A stretch of 64,000 nucleotides of DNA from Rattus norvegicus. Taxonomy: Eukaryota > Chordata > Mammalia > Rodentia > Muridae. Shown one piece after another: positions 31,860 through 45,046 of this stretch. Within the stretch, counting starts at the first letter, position 1. Every line of letters begins with the position of its first letter. Below the pieces are notes generated by a model, which had not been told where the DNA came from, searched no databases, and worked only from the letters and a program-made list of their open reading frames with translations. The position numbers were made by a program, and so were the translations under genes. Where the stretch lies: the NCBI RefSeq assembly GCF_036323735.1, contig NC_086027.1, forward strand, positions 91,641,662-91,705,661. The letters are read 5' to 3'.

Positions 31860-32960
31860 TTGTTCATATACTCACTGGAGCCTGGTCAAACTCCTAGTGG
31901 CCAGCCTAAAAAAAGCAGAATCCTTCTCTATCTGCAATCCCCACCAGAAGCCATCAACTGTGGAGAGCTACACGTCAGCATCCTTATCAAAAACATTAAG
32001 AGTTCACTTTGTTGGCTCCCTTTAGGCTGTTACTTTTGGGTGTGGGTTTGGGTGAGTTGTTGTTACAGAAACCTACCTACTATGTTCCTCTTTCTCAGCT
32101 GTGTGTCTGCAGTCATCGATACCACAGCAAGAGTAGCTTCCTAGCCTTTTATAGTCAGTGGGAGCATGGATTCTGGGCTTCTACATTGTTTCTGAAAACA
32201 GCATGGACCACAGACATCCACATGGTCTCCAGCATCAGTATGTGCCAAGGACCTCTGCTTGGTCTCTGGTGGCAGTACTCCCTGCCCTCTGCTGAAGCAC
32301 AGCCAAGGACCAGCATGGCCTCCCAGAGAAGTACAGACCATGGCAGTCTTTTGAGGGGGTTCCATACAATAAATGGACCATTCTTCATCGTGAACATCCT
32401 GTTCACTGTTCAGAGCCAGGATGTGACTCAGCCGATCGATAGGGGTCTGAGTCCACACAAATTCCAGGTGCTGCACGCCATCCTGCCATCTCTACTGGGA
32501 TTCCTCCATCAGCCACAGCCTTCCTTCATATCTGTCATAGCTGTTGGGTCCCCATTTCTGCTGCAAATGCACCACTCTGTTCCTTCACATTTTCTGCCTC
32601 TCCAGCACATATCCTTTCCTCACAGTGGCACTGGAAGCGGCAGTGTGTCACAAAGTATACCTTTTTACCCAAACAGCTTCACATGCAAATGTTCATTGCA
32701 ATGAGTCATTGGTCTGGTTCAAGGCCCCTGGCTTCTGCCACACCATCAATACTGGATCCTCTCTGAGCTCCTCTCAGATATCCTGCTGTTGCCCAAAGTC
32801 ACAGATGCTCAGGCTCTGGTTCTTCAGGGCTGGCCCCTTCACAGGCTCCAGCAGCTCATAGGTGGGGTGGCTGTTGGGGTGGGGTAGGCTAACCCAAAGC
32901 CATGGATCTTGGCCTGGGTTGATCAGCCCCACTACCGGACTGCTGCTGCTGCTGACCATA
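31860..32960. other. Unnamed dispersed-repeat-like segment with open frames on both strands
   Basis: Carries the longest open frame outside simple repeats (32009-32704, plus, 231 codons) and overlapping minus frames (32141-32476; 32774-32959). Phrases such as cacatggtctccagcatca, tctctggtggcagtac and ccatggatcttggcctggg resemble a dispersed rodent sequence I have seen in antisense context but cannot name. The plus-strand peptide has no domain I recognise and no start context or splice evidence. Best reading: a decayed repeat or retropseudogene, coding potential unproven. Confidence 0.4.
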
Positions 32961-32999
32961 AAACTAGTTTTTAAGATTCTATTCCTCTAACTATGATTC

Positions 33000-34164
33000 T
33001 ACCAAACCTATACTGGTCAAGGGTCAACTTATAAGAGATACAAGTTTTAAAGGATTCTTTATCATAATTTATATCATTATGGGGGCTGGAAAATCAATTC
33101 AAAATTTATAGAACAAGCCATAAGAATGCATATATATTGTTGTGTAGTATGTAATATGAACATATATTTGTGTAGTCTAAATATATATAATTCATCTATT
33201 TATACAGTATAAGTAAGTGTAAGTATATGAGAAAAACTGAGGTCTTTTCTGGGGCACGTCAGCCTAATACACCCAGTAGTCATCTAGACGAAGTTGCTAA
33301 CAGAGCAGCCGAGGACCGAGGTTCAGCTTTCAGTAGCTACACTTGAGATGTTAATATCTCAGCTAAATAAAGCATAAGAATGGGAGTAGGCTGCCCCGGG
33401 AGAAGAAGGATCTGCAGAGGATATAGAAGATAGTGAAAGTTAAGGCATGAGTTACCATTCTTTGTCATCATTGTGCAAATATAGAGACTGTAGGATGATG
33501 CCATCAAACAATATATAGAGAAGAGAGTATCAGGGCTTTCTAAGGTTAAAATGTTCCAAAAGGAGAGGCCAGCAGAGGCGATAGAATGGAGCAGTAATGA
33601 TGGAGAGAAGTCGGTTTGCTTGGGGCCCTAGAAGTCATTAAGGAGCTCTTCTAGGTAACCGGATCATGGCTACAATGTTACCAACTGTAGCGTAACCACA
33701 GCAACAATGTTACCAACTGGTGCAATAAGATGGACACTGATAACCAAACACTGCTTAGCCAGGGCGATGCTGTTGGTGGGCAGGCAGAGAACTGCAAAAC
33801 CAGACAGGAATGGATTGGGGGGAAACTGGGAAGCAAGATGAGGCGGGTGGCCCAGCAGCGGGGTGTTTAACATGCACTGCCATGTGAGTGGAGGGTTGAG
33901 AAAGGGCAAGGCTACCCAGAAAACTTTTAAAAGAATTTCTTCCTTAAAAGAGAAGGATGAAGTGTTTGTCTCTTATAAATACAATGGTTAACTAGTAATA
34001 AGCATGAAGATGTCCACCACATATGTGTCCTGGTCATTTGTTGATTTGTCATAGAGGCATGAACTGAGGTCCCCTGGGAAGAGGAGACCTCACCTGAGAA
34101 AATACTTCCATAACATGGTCCTAAGGGCCTGGTCCGGGGAGGGGGGCATTTTTCATATGATATA
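33000..34164. other. Intergenic, nothing recognised
   Basis: AT-rich in the first 250 bases, otherwise unique; no gene. Confidence 0.45.
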
Positions 34165-34358
34165 TTCTTTTTTAATTAGGATTTTACTTTTATTTTATGT
34201 ACATCGATGTTTTGTCTGCATGTATGTCCATGTCAGATCCCCTGAAACTGAAGTTACGGACAGTTGTGTGCTGCCATGTGTGTGCTGGGAATTAAGCCTG
34301 TCTCCTCTGGAAGATCAGCCAGTGCTGTTAGTTACTGAGCCAGCTCACCAGCCCAGGG
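34165..34358 (-). mobile_element. B3-like SINE
   Basis: Antisense: tctgcatgtatgtccatgtc, gctgccatgtgtgtgctggg, gagccagctcaccagccc. Confidence 0.75.
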
Positions 34359-34479
34359 AGCATTTTCTCGATGAATTATTGATGTGGGAGGGCCCAGACC
34401 AGCATGGGTGGTATTACCCCTGGGCAGGTGATCTTGAGTTGCAGGTCATGTAAGCCATGAGGAGGGAGCCAGTTTGCAA

Positions 34480-34504
34480 CATTCATTCATTCATTCATTC
34501 ATTC
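34480..34504. repeat. (ATTC)n microsatellite
   Basis: About six ATTC units. Confidence 0.85.
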
Positions 34505-35049
34505 TGTCTCAAAAGTTATTTTGTCTAATAGCAGAAGGTCTGGTTTTCAACTTCAGCTGTGTTTTGAAACAAAACACTAAAATAGCTATGAAGTGGTGGC
34601 GTCTGACAGACCACACCCACCTGTGTATTTACCATGAGATGGGCTTGCTCAAGCTATCCAGTCTTTCCAGCATCACAGGCTACATGCACACTGAAGAAAC
34701 TATTTTGAGAGAAGGACGGTAGAGGATACAGAAAGGATGCTAATGCAGAGCGGAGGGGGTCATATGGCGCAGGAGGACAACTGCCATTGACAACATGCTT
34801 CAAATCACTGGGGAAGAACTCAAAGGATTCCAGTGTGCTGACATGATAACAACCGAGAAGCTAGAACTGCGAATGATTTGGTTATTATACATCACGGACA
34901 CCCATCAGATAGCAATAGAGGATACAGTGTTTTCCTTTTGTCCAGTGTTAGTAACCGAACCCAGAGCCTCTTGTATGTTAGGATAGACTGAGCTTTGTAC
35001 CTCATTTTAAAGAGCAAATATCAATTAAAAATAGAATGATGGATATCAA

Positions 35050-35279
35050 TCCTGGGCAGATGAGATAGCTGGCTCAATAGATAACAGTGCTAGGTGGAAC
35101 ACACATCAAAAGTTGAATGCAGGGCTGTGCATATATGATCTCAGTACTTACAGGGGAGGCAGGCTGGCCGGCCTTGAGTAGTTACACAGCAGAAACAATA
35201 GAGACCCTGTCTCAGACAGGATGGGATGGGAAAATCTACAACTGAAAGTTGTCTTTTGACCTCCACATGAACCCATGCT

Positions 35280-35281
<2 letters not shown>
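35050..35281 (+). mobile_element. B3/B4-like SINE, diverged
   Basis: gagatagctggctcaataga ... ggaggcaggctggccggcc ... gagaccctgtctcag, running into a CA tract. Confidence 0.5.

Positions 35282-35323
<42 letters not shown>
35282..35323. repeat. (AC)n microsatellite
   Basis: About 20 AC units. Confidence 0.95.
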
Positions 35324-35325
<2 letters not shown>

Positions 35326-35329
35326 TAAT

Positions 35330-36974
35330 AACTAAATCAAAATGAAATTTCAATGTCTATGTACAGGAGTCTGCCCAAATCCTAAACAAATCCCCATTTC
35401 ATGCACCCAAAATAATCACATTCCTCTTTTGCTCAAACAGACTGCCCCTTACTAAGCTCTGTGGAATTACAACTAAGACTCCCATTTTCATGATTCCTAG
35501 TTTTTATCGAATTAAAAGAAGACTAATGCAGCAGTGATCCTAGTCAGATAATCTAATGGAGGGTGCATTCAGGCTCCATCAACTGGTTCCAGGGCAGCTG
35601 AGACCAGGGTCTGTCTGCCTCAGCCTGAGGGTGCTGAGACAGAGCTAAGGGTTTTGTGAGGTGAAGGCGCCACCAAGCACAGCTGAGCCTGCCTTGTCTA
35701 CTTCATGTGACCTTCCCACTGTTCCTCTTTTTACCCTTCAAGGTCCCCCAGGGAGGAGAATTGAAGGCAATGAGATTACCGAATAGGGGAGGGGCCTGAT
35801 CAACAACTGATGTCTCATCTGTCCCCTCCTCCCAAGGGTCTCTCTGCCAACTGGGTTTGGAACTGCAGTAAAAGATGGACAAAGCTAACGGCCAGTGTCT
35901 CCTAGTCGAGTTTTTCAAAATGAAGACAGTGGGGTCTTACAGCCCTCATTTACCTAAATAAAGGGTCCTTTTAAACAGCAAACCTATCTCCAAGGCGTGT
36001 GACTGTTTGCCTGCAAGCCCCCCCCCCCTTACTCTCCTTGACTCCGGAGTGTGAATTCCATCTGCTTATAGAAATTAAGATCTCCATAGAAAATGTTTGT
36101 CAGCAGTATAGCAGTAATTCACAGCACTTCCCAGGCCTTCTTTAAAGACACCGTACAGTTACCTTGCCTTGTATAGAGACAGTGCATCGTGGTTACTATG
36201 CCTTCTGTAAAGATAGTACACAGTTATTGTGCGTTGTGGAAGGAACTGTGCGTGTAAATATAATTTCTAAATGACTCCTCAGCTTTTCCTAGGTGGTATA
36301 AAACTTAATCCTTTTAGCTTGTACCAAAAACGTCTTCCCTAATTTTTCAGTTATCTGTGACATGCTTTGAGTCTCTCTATCAAAGCAACTTACCCATCTT
36401 TAAATTGGGAGATCCACCAAGAGCCAATGTTATAATGGTGTTTTGAGAAATGCTGAGAAAATGATTGAATTATTTCATGCAGCATTCTCTTTGACAAATC
36501 TCTGTGTTGCTTGAAATTGTTGGTTCAATTAATATTCTCCATTAAAAAACAGATTCTAATCTTCTGAAGCGTCACTTGTTATCATAGTCACAGGAGTTAA
36601 TAAGGATTTTTTTCTGTTATGTCTTTTGGACTATTTCTATTTGCTTGCTTCCTTACCCTCCTTTGGTCTTGTTGCAGGAGCTGATGTTTAAAATACTTTT
36701 CACCAAAAGAACTTAATTAAAAGCAGTCATAAAGCTGAAGATATCAGAAGCCATTAGAAGACAGAGTAGAAAGATAAAGGATTTGAGCAGAGAGCTTTAC
36801 GTTTGAAGGGTAAAACTTCTGGGAAATACAAAAGTAAAACTTGAATCTCCTTACTTGTTTGACATCAGCCTTTATTTGGTAAAAGATCAAGAGGTATGAA
36901 TTTGTCATAAAAAGACATTTAAACTAGGTCGTATAGAATCGTGTGGAAAGGATAGCCGGCCTCCTAGTAAAGCT
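35330..36974. other. Intergenic, nothing recognised
   Basis: Unique-looking with no supported gene. Confidence 0.45.
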
Positions 36975-37330
36975 TTTTGTTGCTGTGATAAAATACCTTG
37001 ACAAAAATGTCTCGATGGAGAAAGGAAGTATTACGAACTCCTAGTTACAGAGTACAGTGTACCATGGTGAAGAAAGTCAGGACAGCAGGAGCCCGAAGCA
37101 GCGGGTCATATCGCATCCATATTCGGAAGGCAGAGAGCACAGATGATGGCTATATTCATCTCACTTTTTTCATTTCATACAATGCAGGATTTCAGCCTAA
37201 GGAATGGTACTACCCACAGTAGGCTGGACTTCTTACCTCAGTTAACCTAATTAAGATAATCTCCTATAGCTATGACCATCTCCTAAGTCATTTTATATCC
37301 CATCAACTCAACAACAGTAGCCATTACAGA
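36975..37330 (-). mobile_element. MaLR-like LTR fragment
   Basis: ttgttgctgtgataaaatac, ggcaggagcccgaagcagc-type and ttaacctaattaagataatc are hallmarks of an antisense rodent MaLR. The 74-codon open frame at 36998-37222 lies inside it and is not a gene. Confidence 0.6.
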
Positions 37331-37599
37331 TTGATGCCCCAGTTTCATTTCTAGACTTCGAACTAACCTAACCAAGACTCTTGTCTCTCTTATTCATAGG
37401 AAGTCACATATTTCTAATTAAAATACGACAGGTTTGCAGGAAGTACAAGAGCTATCTGGAAATGATTAACATAAAAGTCCTAAGAAAATGCAAATCACAC
37501 TGACCATTATATATTTTGTATAGACACTATTTATTTGCGATACAGAAAGATACATCCACATGTTGAGGACGCTGTAGGTCAGGAATGGTTTTTAGTTTT

Positions 37600-37745
37600 C
37601 CTTTCACTTTTAAGAAACTGTCTTGCCAAGTAGATAAAGCTGGCTGAACTGGAACTTACCATACACACCCGGCTGGCCTTGAACTTCTGGTGCTGCTCCT
37701 CTTCTATCTCCTACGCGTTGGGATTACAGGCATTACCACCCGCCA
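37600..37745 (-). mobile_element. B1 SINE, diverged
   Basis: Antisense: ccggctggccttgaacttc ... gcgttgggattacaggcat. Confidence 0.65.
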
Positions 37746-38282
37746 CACAGGAATGGTGTGTTTTAGAAAGCAGCATCTAAGCTATCTAGGACCTCAGGAA
37801 GCAGGTTGTGTATGATTGTTGCATTAATAAGAGAACTGACCCCACTAACAACAATTTTTGCTTCAATATAACCTAGGGACAGGGGTGAATAATTTAATTT
37901 TGGAAGCAAATGGGACAAGATTGGCCATATCATTCTAATCTAAAGTTAGAGCTTGTAACAAGAGGCTTTATCACACTGTTCTCTCTAACATTTTATGCAT
38001 TTCAAATTTATCAAAAATGAAAAGTTTCTAAAATGTCCATCAATAAACATCCAGACTAAAAACCAAATTTTGCTCATTTCAACAGTCTTCCTGTGGAATT
38101 TACAAAATAAAAATTTGTGAAAAACAAGAGGGTAGTTTGGAATACAAAAAACATATTTTGAGTTTAATTTCATCTTAGAAAATAGCAATTTAATACTCCC
38201 AAAATGTGCTGAATCTATGTGAATATCAGTGTTAACATATCTGATACATATATATATATATTATGTATTAAGACCCTCTATA

Positions 38283-38395
38283 TATTAGAGACAGGGTCTT
38301 AATACATAGTCCATATTGACCTTAAACTTAGGCGTCTCTTGTCTTATCTTTTCAGGCACTGAGATTATAAGTGTACCCCACTATGCCTGGCAATT
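38283..38395 (-). mobile_element. B1 SINE, diverged
   Basis: Antisense: agagacagggtcttaatac ... ggcactgagattataagtg. Confidence 0.6.
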
Positions 38396-38473
38396 TTAAC
38401 ATTTATTAAATAAATATATCTTTTCATGAATCAACCTAGTATAATGATAAAACAGATTTAAGAAGAAGTATCT

Positions 38474-38652
38474 AGGGCTGGAGAGATGGCTCGGTGGTTA
38501 AGAGCACTGACTGCTCTTCTAGAGGTCCTGAGTTCAAATCTCAGCAACCACATGGTGGCTCACAACCATCTGTATTGGGATCTGATGCCCCCTTCTGGTG
38601 TGTCTGAAGATAGCGACAGTGTACTTATATAGAATAAATCTTTTTTTAAAAA
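38474..38652 (+). mobile_element. B2 SINE
   Basis: gggctggagagatggctcgg, ctagaggtcctgagttcaaa, ctgatgcccccttctggtgt and a T/A-rich end. Confidence 0.9.
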
Positions 38653-39469
38653 GGAGTATATAAAAATATCTCAATATTCCAAGGGTTTTCATTAAACATT
38701 TACAGAGATAGGTTAACACTAGCTGTTTGTAAGTCTGAGGCAGACATGTGAGGTAGAACATTAGCTACTGCTAAGGAGAGACTTCAGCTGGAGACAATGA
38801 GAAACACGTCATTGGGGATGACCACAGGCTCTGTCTTACAGCATTCACTCCTGTATGAAAACATTTATACGAAACCGAAAACACTTAATTACACATTATT
38901 CATATTTCTCAATACAGCATTATCTCATTGAAGACATTATGCTAACTGAGAGAGACCAGAAATGAAGAGCTGTACAGTATGATTCTATTTGTATGGTCTT
39001 CTAAAACAACAAGCTAAAGGAATATAAAACCAACCAATGGCTGCGATGGACCGGGTGGGGAGAGAAGGTTGATGGGAAAGAGGTGCCAGCATCGTTTAAG
39101 GTGGAAGGGCTGTTTCTGAGCTACCTTGAAGTCTTGGTTATACAGACAAGCTATGTCACCACATTCTGAAGTTGGCTATAGAAAGGGTGAATATCCTGCC
39201 TGTAAGTTATCTCTCAACAAACTTGATTTCAGAAATATGTTTGTGTACATACAAATACAGTATATGTTACAATAGAATACACATCACACAAACAGACCTA
39301 TGTGTATTATGTGCCGTTTTGAGCGGAGACATCTGTGAAGGCACAGAGGCCTTGTACTCAACTGGGTGTTGACCATATTTGCATGTGCCATGCTGTCTTT
39401 GTACCCCTAGTATGAAACCGACTTGGTCATCGTTTCTGTGTGTGTGCCTCATTGAGTTCAGTTTGCAGG

Positions 39470-39830
39470 TATTTTATTGACAATTTTTATGACTATTAAT
39501 CAGAGAAATTGGGCTTTCCTGGTGTGTCCTCATCTGGTTTGGTATTGGAGTAACACTGGCCTCACAGAGTCAGCTTGGAATCGCTGCTTTCCTTTCTGTT
39601 TTAAGGACCAGCTTGAGGAATGGTGGAGCCAATCCCGGACAAATCTGGCAGAATTCAGCAGGGAATCCATCTGGTCCTGGGCCTTCTTTCGTAGGGAGGC
39701 TCTTTGTTAATCGCCCATCTTCTTGCTCATTATAGATCTGTTGAAGCTGCTTACAGCTCTCCCTTTGATTTTGCAGCTAGGATTTTATCTGTTCCATCTA
39801 CATTTTCTAGTTGTACCATGTTCTGTCCAT
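39470..39830 (-). mobile_element. L1 ORF2 fragment (reverse-transcriptase region)
   Basis: Antisense L1 signature: ctggtttggtattggagtaa, ctggcagaattcagcaggg, aatccatctggtcctgggc. Diverged and broken; the plus-strand frame at 39477-39710 is its shadow. Confidence 0.75.
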
Positions 39831-40727
39831 TCCCGCAGACAAGGAAAACTGGGTGCGAAACTAAATGCAGTCAAAATTAGAGTCACATATTATCATGTTA
39901 GGTTGTTAAGTGAGACAACGTGAAAGCTCCCAAAAAAGCATTGGTGATTAATTGTGAGCATCTCGTTTCTTCCAACCCCACCCCAGAGTAATCTTAACCA
40001 AGTCCTGAGAAAGTGGATGAAAGCAGAGATACAGTTTGATCGTCTCCGGCAGCCATTGTTGAACACAATGCAACAAAACACTCTTCAGAAGGATAGAAAG
40101 GGTAAAGAAGAATGTTTTCTTGCTTCAGATTTAGCTAATGAAAACGGAACAATAAATCTTTATACTTCTGCTACGGCGCATGCAATTTTACTTGAATATC
40201 AAAAGGCCAGCAGAAAACATCTAAATATTTATTGAAAAATACAGGAAAAGTGGAGGACCCCATATATGTGGTGGAGAAGCTCTCCAAGTCTATTCTAGAA
40301 TATTCCAGTTGACAATCACATAACCCAACATGAAGGCTGCCATAGCCACCCTGGGAAAACAGGACTTAACATTAGTCTATCTTGTTACACCATATAGCAA
40401 ATAGTCTTCAAATTTGCTAACATCCAGGCTCTGATATAAAAGAACAGTGGTGCAGGCCAGAGAGATGCCTTATCAGTTAAGAACAGTGACTCACTGAATC
40501 TTTTTCTTTGGTCTGTTATTGCAGTGTTTGGCTAGGCTGGATCAAACTTGTAATCCTCCTGCCTTAACTTCCTGAGAGTTGGGCTTATAGCTTTGCTCCA
40601 GCACCCTAAATTTACCATACTTGATCCAGCTCTGGACAGTGTGCATATCTTTTCCTTTTTTAGCTTGAAACAGACCAACAGTATTTGGTGTCTCTAAATC
40701 CACAGGCTGGAAAGGGGCTAAGGAAGC

Positions 40728-40728
<1 letters not shown>
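39831..40728. other. Intergenic with SINE remnants
   Basis: A 93-codon plus frame at 39954-40235 is unrecognised and unsupported. B2-like (caggccagagagatgcc, 40456) and antisense B1-like (ctaggctggatcaaacttg, 40532) fragments follow. Confidence 0.4.

Positions 40729-40777
<49 letters not shown>
40729..40777. repeat. (CT)n microsatellite
   Basis: About 24 CT units. Confidence 0.95.
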
Positions 40778-40780
<3 letters not shown>

Positions 40781-41487
40781 CCTTCCCTTTGCAGATGGCA
40801 AAACTCAGGCTCAAAAATCTGGTGTCAAATAAAAGGAAATATGGATTTAGGGAGAGGCTTTATTTGAAAGATAGACTGTTGGAATAGGAAAAAGACATCA
40901 GAGAAATCGACAAGTATTTCAAAATCAAAGAGAAACAGGATTTTCTTTTGTGGGACGAAGGAGGGGCAAGCTGAGATAAGCAGAATCAGCAGAGGAAGCT
41001 GGACAATGGAGGGGAAAAGCTTGCTGAGGATGGACAGGAAGCTATTCCACTGTGGCAGCTGGTTGCCAGAAAGAGCTGATAAGGTTACATTCCACAACTG
41101 TGTGCTGGCTCAGAGTCTCGACCTCAGAGCTTGAGGGCAAAGAGGAAATAAATGTCCTGTGAAGGTTTGGACAACTCCAAACAGGGAGTATGAATGGGAA
41201 CCATGAATACTTGCTGTCCCTGTGTCACACCAGCAATCTTCAGGCTAGAATATCCTGATCTGTAGTCTTCTCTCGTTCTGATGGCGACCTAGTCTTGTGC
41301 CAGTTCTGAAGGTTTAGCAAAGATGGCGTCCCTCCCTTTGTCTCTTGTGTTTGCTTTCGTCTCTGTGCCGTCATTGTATGAGATGCCTTCAAGGACCCTG
41401 AAAGGACTGCTCTCAAGAACTCAATCTGCACACGTCGTTATTGTGTATTAGGCCGTTCTCTGTATTCATGTATTCAGGGATTTCAGC

Positions 41488-41594
41488 TTTTTTTTCTTTC
41501 TTTTTTTTTTTTTCTTTCTGGAGCTGGGGACTGAACCCAGGGCCTTACGCTTGCTAGGCAAACGCTCTACCACTGAGCTAAATCCCCAACCCCC
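41488..41594 (-). mobile_element. ID SINE with target-site duplication
   Basis: Antisense: long T run, ggagctggggactgaaccca, ctaccactgagctaaatccc. ATTTCAGCTTTTT flanks both ends (from 41480 and from 41597). Confidence 0.93.
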
Positions 41595-41654
41595 GAATTT
41601 CAGCTTTTTAATGGGACAGTATGTTGGTAAACTTTACAGTCCCAAATCTACTTG

Positions 41655-41930
41655 CCTTAGATGGTAATGCTGGTATATATGACTGTAATCCCCGAACTTT
41701 GGGAGGCTGAAACAGGGCAGTCATGGGTTCAAGGACAGTTAGGGCTATGGCAAAGACCGTCTCAGAAACTAAGAGAACTCGTAAGATAGCTCACTGTGTA
41801 AAAGCACTTGCCATACATCACAAATGACCTAAGCTTGATCCCCAGGAAGAGTGCTATAATCCCAGCATTTTTACAGTGAGGTGAGAGGCAGGCAGAGGCA
41901 GGAAAATCACTTTCAAGTTTTTACCAGCTA
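41655..41930 (+). mobile_element. Diverged B1- and B3-like SINEs
   Basis: gggaggctgaaacagggcag and ccgtctcagaaac (B1-like), then agatagctcactgtgtaaaa and ttgatccccaggaagagtg (B3/B4-like). Confidence 0.5.
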
Positions 41931-42041
41931 ATATGCAGTGAAGTGTGATTGCAGAGTGGCAGGTCTCCATGAGTCAATAAAGTGGGAGGCAGGAAATGTC
42001 TCTCTAATGAGGTCCCTCTGACTTTTCCGTGTATGCTGTTC

Positions 42042-42162
42042 CTCTCTGTCTCTGTCTCTGTCTCTGTCTCTGTCTCTGTCTCTGTCTCTCTCTGTCTCTG
42101 TCTCTCTCTCTCTCTTCCTCTCTCTCTCTCTCACACACACACACAGGACCACTACCACCATC

Positions 42163-42204
<42 letters not shown>
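42042..42204. repeat. (CTGTCT)n(CT)n(AC)n(AAT)n compound repeat
   Basis: Four different simple arrays abut; the last is about 14 AAT units. Long open frames across it are low-complexity shadows. Confidence 0.95.
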
Positions 42205-42205
<1 letters not shown>

Positions 42206-44370
42206 GTAACAATAACAATGACAGAAAGAACAACAATTGTAAAACAGCAAACAAACAAAAAACCCATTTATCTTGGTGGGGGAAATTTTGATAAATTGAT
42301 TTATAGTTTTACTATCATAAGAATTACTTAAAAACAATCTTTAATCTCAGTCTAACCCTAACTTTAATATCATGATTCTCAATCAGGGTTTCTTGTTTCT
42401 TTGTTCTTTTCTTTTCTGCCAATATCTGAAGACACAATCGTCATGACCAGGCACATGCCGGCCTCTAGTGGTTTTAGTGACAGACCGTACGGTTCTTCAT
42501 CTCTTAGGAGAGTAAACGGCCCTCACAACAAAGCCTTCTCCAGTCTGAATGCGTATGTGACAGTTTCAGTTCTGATCTGACTGGGCACATGTATGGTAAA
42601 ACCTGTAGCTATTGGACACATCCCTAGGACAACCTCATTTTATGATGTACTCCGTAGATTTACTAATAATGTACTCCTTGCTCTGAGCTGGGCAGGCAAT
42701 TCCCAGCTTTCCTATATTTCGGGCTTTATTTCTTAAAAAAAAAATGTAGAATAATGTAGTAGGCCTGAAGTCAGCAGCAGATCTATTTGGTTTTGCCTAA
42801 AAAATTGACACTAACCAGGGTCCTTTGGTATTAAAGGAGACTAAAGACTATTTGAACCAGAGGTTTTAACTAGCTGCTACTTTTCTGAAAAGTCCACCTT
42901 TACAGCATATTCCCCGGAGATGAGCCAGTGCTTACAATGCTAACAACAAACGGAACCCTAAAATGGGATTCCAGGAGTCAAGTGGTTCAGAAAGGAAAAT
43001 CAGAACACCAACGCAACAATGGGCCCTGGCAATGTCAATACCTAGAGGGGTGTGGGACAACTCAGCGTTAAAATAAATAACTTCAAAGTTTCATTTGATG
43101 TCAGGAAAACGCGTGCATGGCTGGGGTAGCTTCAAAGGTGGTTCCCAGCTCTGCCCTCTCTTCCTTTAGAGCAAGATGTGTACCAGATTACATTAGTGTT
43201 TCTGTGCCCGCATCACCGTCCTCCTACCTCAGACTCCTTGGAAAAGTGTCTCAAAGATGACAAAACGTATTCTTGGGAATAGAAAGACTGTTTGGGTAAG
43301 TATGCAAACTCACCTTCCTGACCATGGCTCTTTTGATGGACGTTTAATTAAACTGAACCCAGGAGGGGCTTGAAGAGTGAACCCAGCAGCTAGCTGGAAA
43401 CCCTGAGTCCCGAGAGAGCTTCTCAAGGCCACCATAGGTCACTCTTTGTCTCCACTTGTTTCCTGTGAGATAAAATGAGTATCAGTTATCCGGCTGTAAG
43501 GAACTGAGGATAAAACGGTCACCAGCCGACTCCAGGGAAAATGGCAAACATTCCGATGCGCAGACATCCGTGTTTATGGCCTGTCTGCGCCACCCTCTCA
43601 TGTGGGACCTCTCCGCGCCCCTGTACGCCTTTGCAACCATCAGCAGGATAACTAAAGATGGCTGATTAATAGAAAGAATGGGTTGCATGCCATAAAGCAT
43701 GCATTTCCTTTTTCACCTGCCTTTTGTCTTTCAGTCATAAAATGAAAAAAAAAAAAAAAAACCCTTGAAACACTGACAGTACATCCCCGTCAGCATGCAG
43801 GAACTTGAGCCCTTAGCTCTGGACTTCTTCACCCAGGAAAGTAACGATGACTTGGAAACATGATAGTGGGGATTAGGTCTCATCTCCACTCTGTGTTCAA
43901 GTGTGGGAGCAAGAGAGCTAGAGAGGAGAGGGGGAAGACAGAGGGAGGAAGGGATGAAGAAGGGAGGCACGAGGGAGGGAGGTAGCTAGGTAGGGAGGCA
44001 GGGGGAGAGATGGAACGAGAGAGGGAAGGGAGGATAGAAAATAACACTTAAATATGGCCGAGGTAAGTCAATCAAATCCTATTTTATTCTTTTAGAGTTA
44101 GGAGAGAAAAACAAACCCAAAAAGGGATGTGTCCTGATGAGGAGGTCTTAGCACAGGGCAATGCTTTGGAGACTTAAACAGGGTATGGAAGCATCAACAG
44201 ACACATTGCCAAGGAAGCTTGGGCTCTGTGCTGCTGGCAGGAGCTCGTTCACATCGTGTTGTCGTTGATGACACAGAAACTGATTTTAACGAGTATATAA
44301 TAAACGAGTATGTAAATAAAAAGCTTTGGGTGTGCGTGTGAAGATTTACAGAGCAGATAGACCCCTTAGT
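42205..44370. other. Intergenic, mostly unique
   Basis: No gene. Includes an A run at 43744-43760 and a purine-rich tract at about 43912-44035. Confidence 0.45.
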
Positions 44371-44373
44371 CAT

Positions 44374-44690
44374 TTTTATTTATTTATTTATTTACTTATT
44401 TATTTACAATCCAGCCATGGCTCCACCTTCCAGGTCCCCCCTCCCCTACAGCTCCTCATCCCATTCCTCCTCCCCTCTGACATGGTGCTCCAGTACCACC
44501 AGGCCTCCCCCCTCCCTGGGGCCTCAAGTTCACCTTCTCCCACTGAGCCAGACCAGGCAGTCCTCTGCTATACATGTGTCAGGGGTGGGGTGGGGTGGGG
44601 TTGGCCCAGCAAGTGTATGCTGTCTGGTTGGTGGCTCAGTGTCTGGGGGCTCCCAGGGGTCCAGGTTCATTCTTAAACATTATAGTAGTA
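44374..44690 (-). mobile_element. Lx/L1-type 3' end fragment
   Basis: (TTTA)n followed by acaatccagccatggctcca, gaccaggcagtcctctgct and ggtggctcagtgtctgggg, a familiar antisense rodent L1 3' end. Confidence 0.65.
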
Positions 44691-44827
44691 GCAAACATTG
44701 GCCCATCACCAGGAACCGAAATTAATTTAATTATCACCTCCCTAGGCGTGCCTATTTGATTTTAACACATCCCCCCCCCCTTTTTTTTTTCTGAAAGAGA
44801 ACTGCTCAACATCTGAAGAAGCTTGAA

Positions 44828-44991
44828 TCTTTTTAGGGAGTTAGAGGGATGGCTCAGGGATTAAGAGTGCTTCTTGCTTCCACAGAAGACCTAAGTTCGG
44901 ATCCCAGCTCCTATGTCAAGTGGCTCACAGCCATCAGTAACTCCAGATCCAGGTGATCTAACTCTCTCTCTGGCCTCTGAAGGCACTTGTA

Positions 44992-44993
<2 letters not shown>
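44828..44993 (+). mobile_element. B2/B3-like SINE
   Basis: gagttagagggatggctcag ... gttcggatcccagctcc ... ggtgatctaactctctctc, ending in a CA tract. Confidence 0.75.

Positions 44994-45043
<50 letters not shown>
44994..45043. repeat. (AC)n microsatellite
   Basis: About 24 AC units at the SINE tail. Confidence 0.95.

Positions 45044-45046
<3 letters not shown>

Noticed and set aside
36998..37222. 74-codon frame
   Set aside because: Lies within an antisense MaLR-type LTR; open by chance.
39477..39710. 77-codon plus-strand frame
   Set aside because: Reverse strand of a decayed L1 ORF2 fragment.
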